A stretch of DNA of 64,000 nucleotides from contig VZSR01003807.1 of assembly GCA_013398615.1 (NCBI GenBank), positions 67,130 through 131,129 of the forward strand, in the 5' to 3' direction. The notes beneath the pieces were generated by a model, which ran no database searches, was not told the DNA's origin, and saw only the letters and a list, made by a program, of their open reading frames with translations. Both the position numbers and the translations under genes were made by a program. Below, one piece after another: positions 61,446-64,000 of this stretch. How positions within the stretch are numbered: the stretch's first letter is position 1; the number at the start of each line of letters is the position of its first letter. This stretch comes from Brachypodius melanocephalos. Lineage: Eukaryota; Chordata; Aves; Passeriformes; Pycnonotidae.

Positions 61446-64000
61446 CAAAGCATACAATGCATTATATGTAGAAACAATAACAGAACTGTCTTCACATAAG
61501 CGATAATAAAAACGTTTCCTTATTAGGTGACTGAATGCCAACATTGCTCTTTCCTGTGATGCTCATTGTAAAAGTTAAATATTTATAATCTGCTTTACTT
61601 AAACAGTACTGCCAAAACCAGTCTTTTGGATTTTCTTCCTTAATTGTAGAGAGCTTCAAAATAAATAATGGCTTGAGGTAGTTGTACATGTCTGTGTGGG
61701 GAGACAAGATGGAAACAGGTCTGAAAGGGCTGGAAATACCAAGCAAACACCTTGAAAAATAATGCTTTGAGAAACCTGCTCTTTTACTCTCACATAGAGT
61801 AGATTGTTGGGAAGTATTTTTGCAAGGCCTGTACCATTTACAGATCACATTTCAAGTGTTTAACATGCTACATGAACAACCATATGCAGGTCTTTTTTGT
61901 GGCATGTTAAACATTTAAAATAATGATCTTCTGAGCACGTAAAGTAATCATTGGTTGTAAAGGATTAAGGATCCTTAGACACTTTAAAACTCTCATTTTA
62001 CTAGTTCAAAAGTCTTTGCTTCTATGCATTATCTAAGAAGCCTTTAAAATGGTTCTGGGTATTCTTGGGACTGACTTTTCTGCTGCTGATCCCTACTGTG
62101 TGCAATGGAATGGTTCCAGTTTGCAAGAGCAGAAATTTTGGCCTGGAATTTTCAATATCACTGTAAGTCTCCCATTCTTCAAAAGCATAGTGATGTTTCA
62201 CTCTCACATTATATTTAGCATTATCTACTTTTCAGAGAACTATTTGTTTTTGAAAACGGAGATGAAAGTGGGGTGGAATTGGAATTTTTATTTTTAATAC
62301 AGATTCCCCTTGGTTTTTTCCAAAGTTTGAAGATAAAGCCAAGCCAAAGATTTGTCTTTGCTCTTGAAACCAAAGCACAGGCTGAGCTGTTTAGCAATGG
62401 CCATATGACAAAAGAAAAAAAGAAAAGAAAGAGCAACATAAAACTATATTAAAAGTCACTGGAGCCGAAAGAATTAGAATATTCTTACTGGCTTTTACTC
62501 TTCTTTGGCTCATCCTCTTTATTGCACACAAAATTTTGCCAAAATCGGTAAACAGTCTTCTGTCTGAATCCTGGAGCTCTCCTCTTATGAATACTGACAT
62601 CCTACACGCTATATAAATAGTGTGCTTTGGATATACTGTGCTGGGGGGCAAAGACCTGTACAGCCTTGAGTGAGCCCTTGCCTTTATATAGGGTTAAAGC
62701 AGTGCTGTTACCTTTTGACCAGGCTTCATGTCCATGTTGAATCTCATACCGAGGACAAGAGTTTTGGGAGCAGCATCATCAACAGATGATACCACCTTAG
62801 AGAATTTGTTGGTTGCTCTGTTAAAAGATTTTTCATTGCACAACACAGTCCTTGTAATTAGAGACAGAAGCAATAATATGCACAGTCATTTTCTACCTGC
62901 TTCTTGGCTTCTCTTTGATGAGATGAAGAAGGAAAAAACAGCAGAAAAGTGGCCAATTTTTGATTCATCTGTCGTAGATTGGCTTTTAAGGGTGTAATTA
63001 TGTTCTCAGTATTGCTGCAATTTTTTAATTTTGTGATTGTTTAAGTGAAGTAGGTTTTAAGGGTACTTAACTGAGAGGCAATGACAATGGTAGCATAAAC
63101 TTCTGCATTATGGCTGTCAAAGTAACTGCCTGAAACACTGAATAAAAAATGGAGTATTTCTGTTTCAGCAGCCTTTTTAGTTTCTGTATTCCTGCTCAGT
63201 GCCAGAGGGCCAAATTCTTACCATTCTGTAATGCCCATCCAGTCTGCTGTGAATTAGACAAAGGTGCAGACAGTATTGAGCATTCTGTAAGATACTCTGA
63301 CACGTGTAAAGGAGAGCTACCATAATTCAAAGTAACATCTTCTGGTTTTGAACATAACTGCACATTTTTAAACTATGCATCTCAGATCACATTCCCATGA
63401 AAGAGACAGAAATCATCCTGTCTCCTGCTGGCTTCTGCAACAGTAGTCAGGGTTCTGTCTGTAAGGTGGTTGGAAATGAGTTGATACTTAGAAAATTAAA
63501 TGTAGGTGGAGTACAGTGCAGTCACCTCAGGCAAGAGTTAAGCAATAAGGCTGGAAAACACTGCATGGTGCCAACAGCATTAGCAGTGTGAACCTGTGGC
63601 AGCAACATGACACAGCCAGAGATGCCACTGTACATCTCTGAAAGGAAAATTACTTGAGTGCCTAAGGTCAAGTATCCAAAGTCATATCCATGCACTGGTG
63701 TAAACAGCTCAGTTTCCCAAAAGGGGAGGAGAAACAACTTCTGTTTCATGGAGGGGAAATGCTAGATGGATAAACATTCGTGTAAACTGGTTGGGTTAAG
63801 TGCCAAGGTATGAATTTAGGCACCCCTGTTTGCCTATTTTGTTTAATTTTTAGTAGAGCTATTCAAACAAATATGTACCCTCAGCTTACCTGGCAAAGAG
63901 TTTCATTTTCACAGCTCTATGGAAAAAGTGAACCAGCTTTATTTTCACTTCAAATTTCTCCCGAAAAATGTGAGATTTTTCCACTGGCAGGAGACTCACA

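Larger units (their letters stand above)
1..64000 (+). other. SMOC2: SMOC2 gene, internal part (exons 2-7 and flanking introns)
   Basis: Six in-frame exons on the + strand at 20952, 33847, 35063, 42710, 46738 and 47447 spell the N-terminal half of SMOC2, a secreted matricellular protein of the SPARC/BM-40 family. Known family architecture is signal peptide, follistatin-like Kazal module, thyroglobulin type-1 domain, SMOC-specific linker, second thyroglobulin type-1 domain and an EF-hand extracellular calcium-binding domain. The window contains the Kazal module, the first thyroglobulin domain and most of the linker. SMOC2 rather than SMOC1 is chosen because of segments such as CASDGRTFLSRCEFQRAKC and RYPTLWTEQVKSRQNK, which match SMOC2 as I remember it and differ clearly from SMOC1. 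Neither gene end is present: I see no CpG-rich first exon upstream of 20952, and no second CWC-containing exon after 47521. Confidence 0.95.
47522..64000 (+). other. SMOC2: SMOC2 intron 7, 5' part
   Basis: At least 16.5 kb of phase-1 intron follows exon 7. I looked for the next expected coding segment (start Val-Ser-Ser-Cys-Asp, then a second Cys-Trp-Cys thyroglobulin core) and did not find it. The intron holds a CA microsatellite (48818-48853), palindromic ggtacc repeats (50803-50833), a CAT microsatellite (52135-52167), a 37-bp duplication (56228-56285), a TGTACAT cluster (56871-56912), an ancient repeat motif (58878-58972), a short imperfect tandem array (60225-60302) and a TAAT-rich stretch (61255-61445). 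Nothing else is recognisable. Confidence 0.85.

Noticed and set aside
62728..62997. 89-codon + strand open frame
   Set aside because: No recognisable homology, no splice-site or promoter context, and composition like the surrounding intron.
47522..64000. Search for SMOC2 exon 8 (second thyroglobulin domain)
   Set aside because: No Cys-Trp-Cys-Val coding segment or matching splice pair was found by eye, so the next exon is taken to lie beyond the window.

Overview
This window is a piece of a bird nuclear genome lying inside one large, intron-rich gene on the + strand. Six coding exons, joined in frame at GT-AG splice sites, encode the N-terminal half of SMOC2 (SPARC-related modular calcium-binding protein 2), a secreted matricellular protein. 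The sauropsid/avian assignment rests on CR1 LINE tails with the typical ATTCTATGAT-type 3' ends, (G)TTTT/CAAAA simple repeats and an AT-rich intronic background. I cannot resolve the bird order from this sequence.

Layout: 1-20951 is the 3' part of the intron before the first visible exon (the signal-peptide exon and promoter lie upstream of the window). 20952-21123 is the follistatin/Kazal-like exon. 21124-33846 is intron. 33847-33953 and 35063-35162 together encode the first thyroglobulin type-1 domain. 42710-42757, 46738-46788 and 47447-47521 encode the acidic, then basic, SMOC-specific linker. 47522-64000 is the beginning of another long intron. The second thyroglobulin domain and the C-terminal calcium-binding (EF-hand) domain are not in the window.

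Reading phases are consistent throughout (0/1, 1/0, 0/1, 1/1, 1/1, 1/1). The 553 nt of coding sequence give about 184 residues without a stop or frameshift, so the gene looks intact. Exon numbers 2 to 7 are used on the assumption that a single coding exon lies upstream.

Everything else is intronic: four CR1 LINE fragments, two probable MIR-type SINE relics, two fragments sharing an ancient reptile-type repeat motif, a minisatellite, several microsatellites and homopolymer runs, two GC-rich islands and two TAAT-rich stretches that could be conserved regulatory elements. I see no bacterial-type genes, no CRISPR array, no recognisable RNA gene, no intact retrovirus and no second protein-coding gene. 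The many open frames of 60-138 codons have no recognisable homology and behave like chance frames. I did not find an undescribed biological system; the findings below are modest leads.
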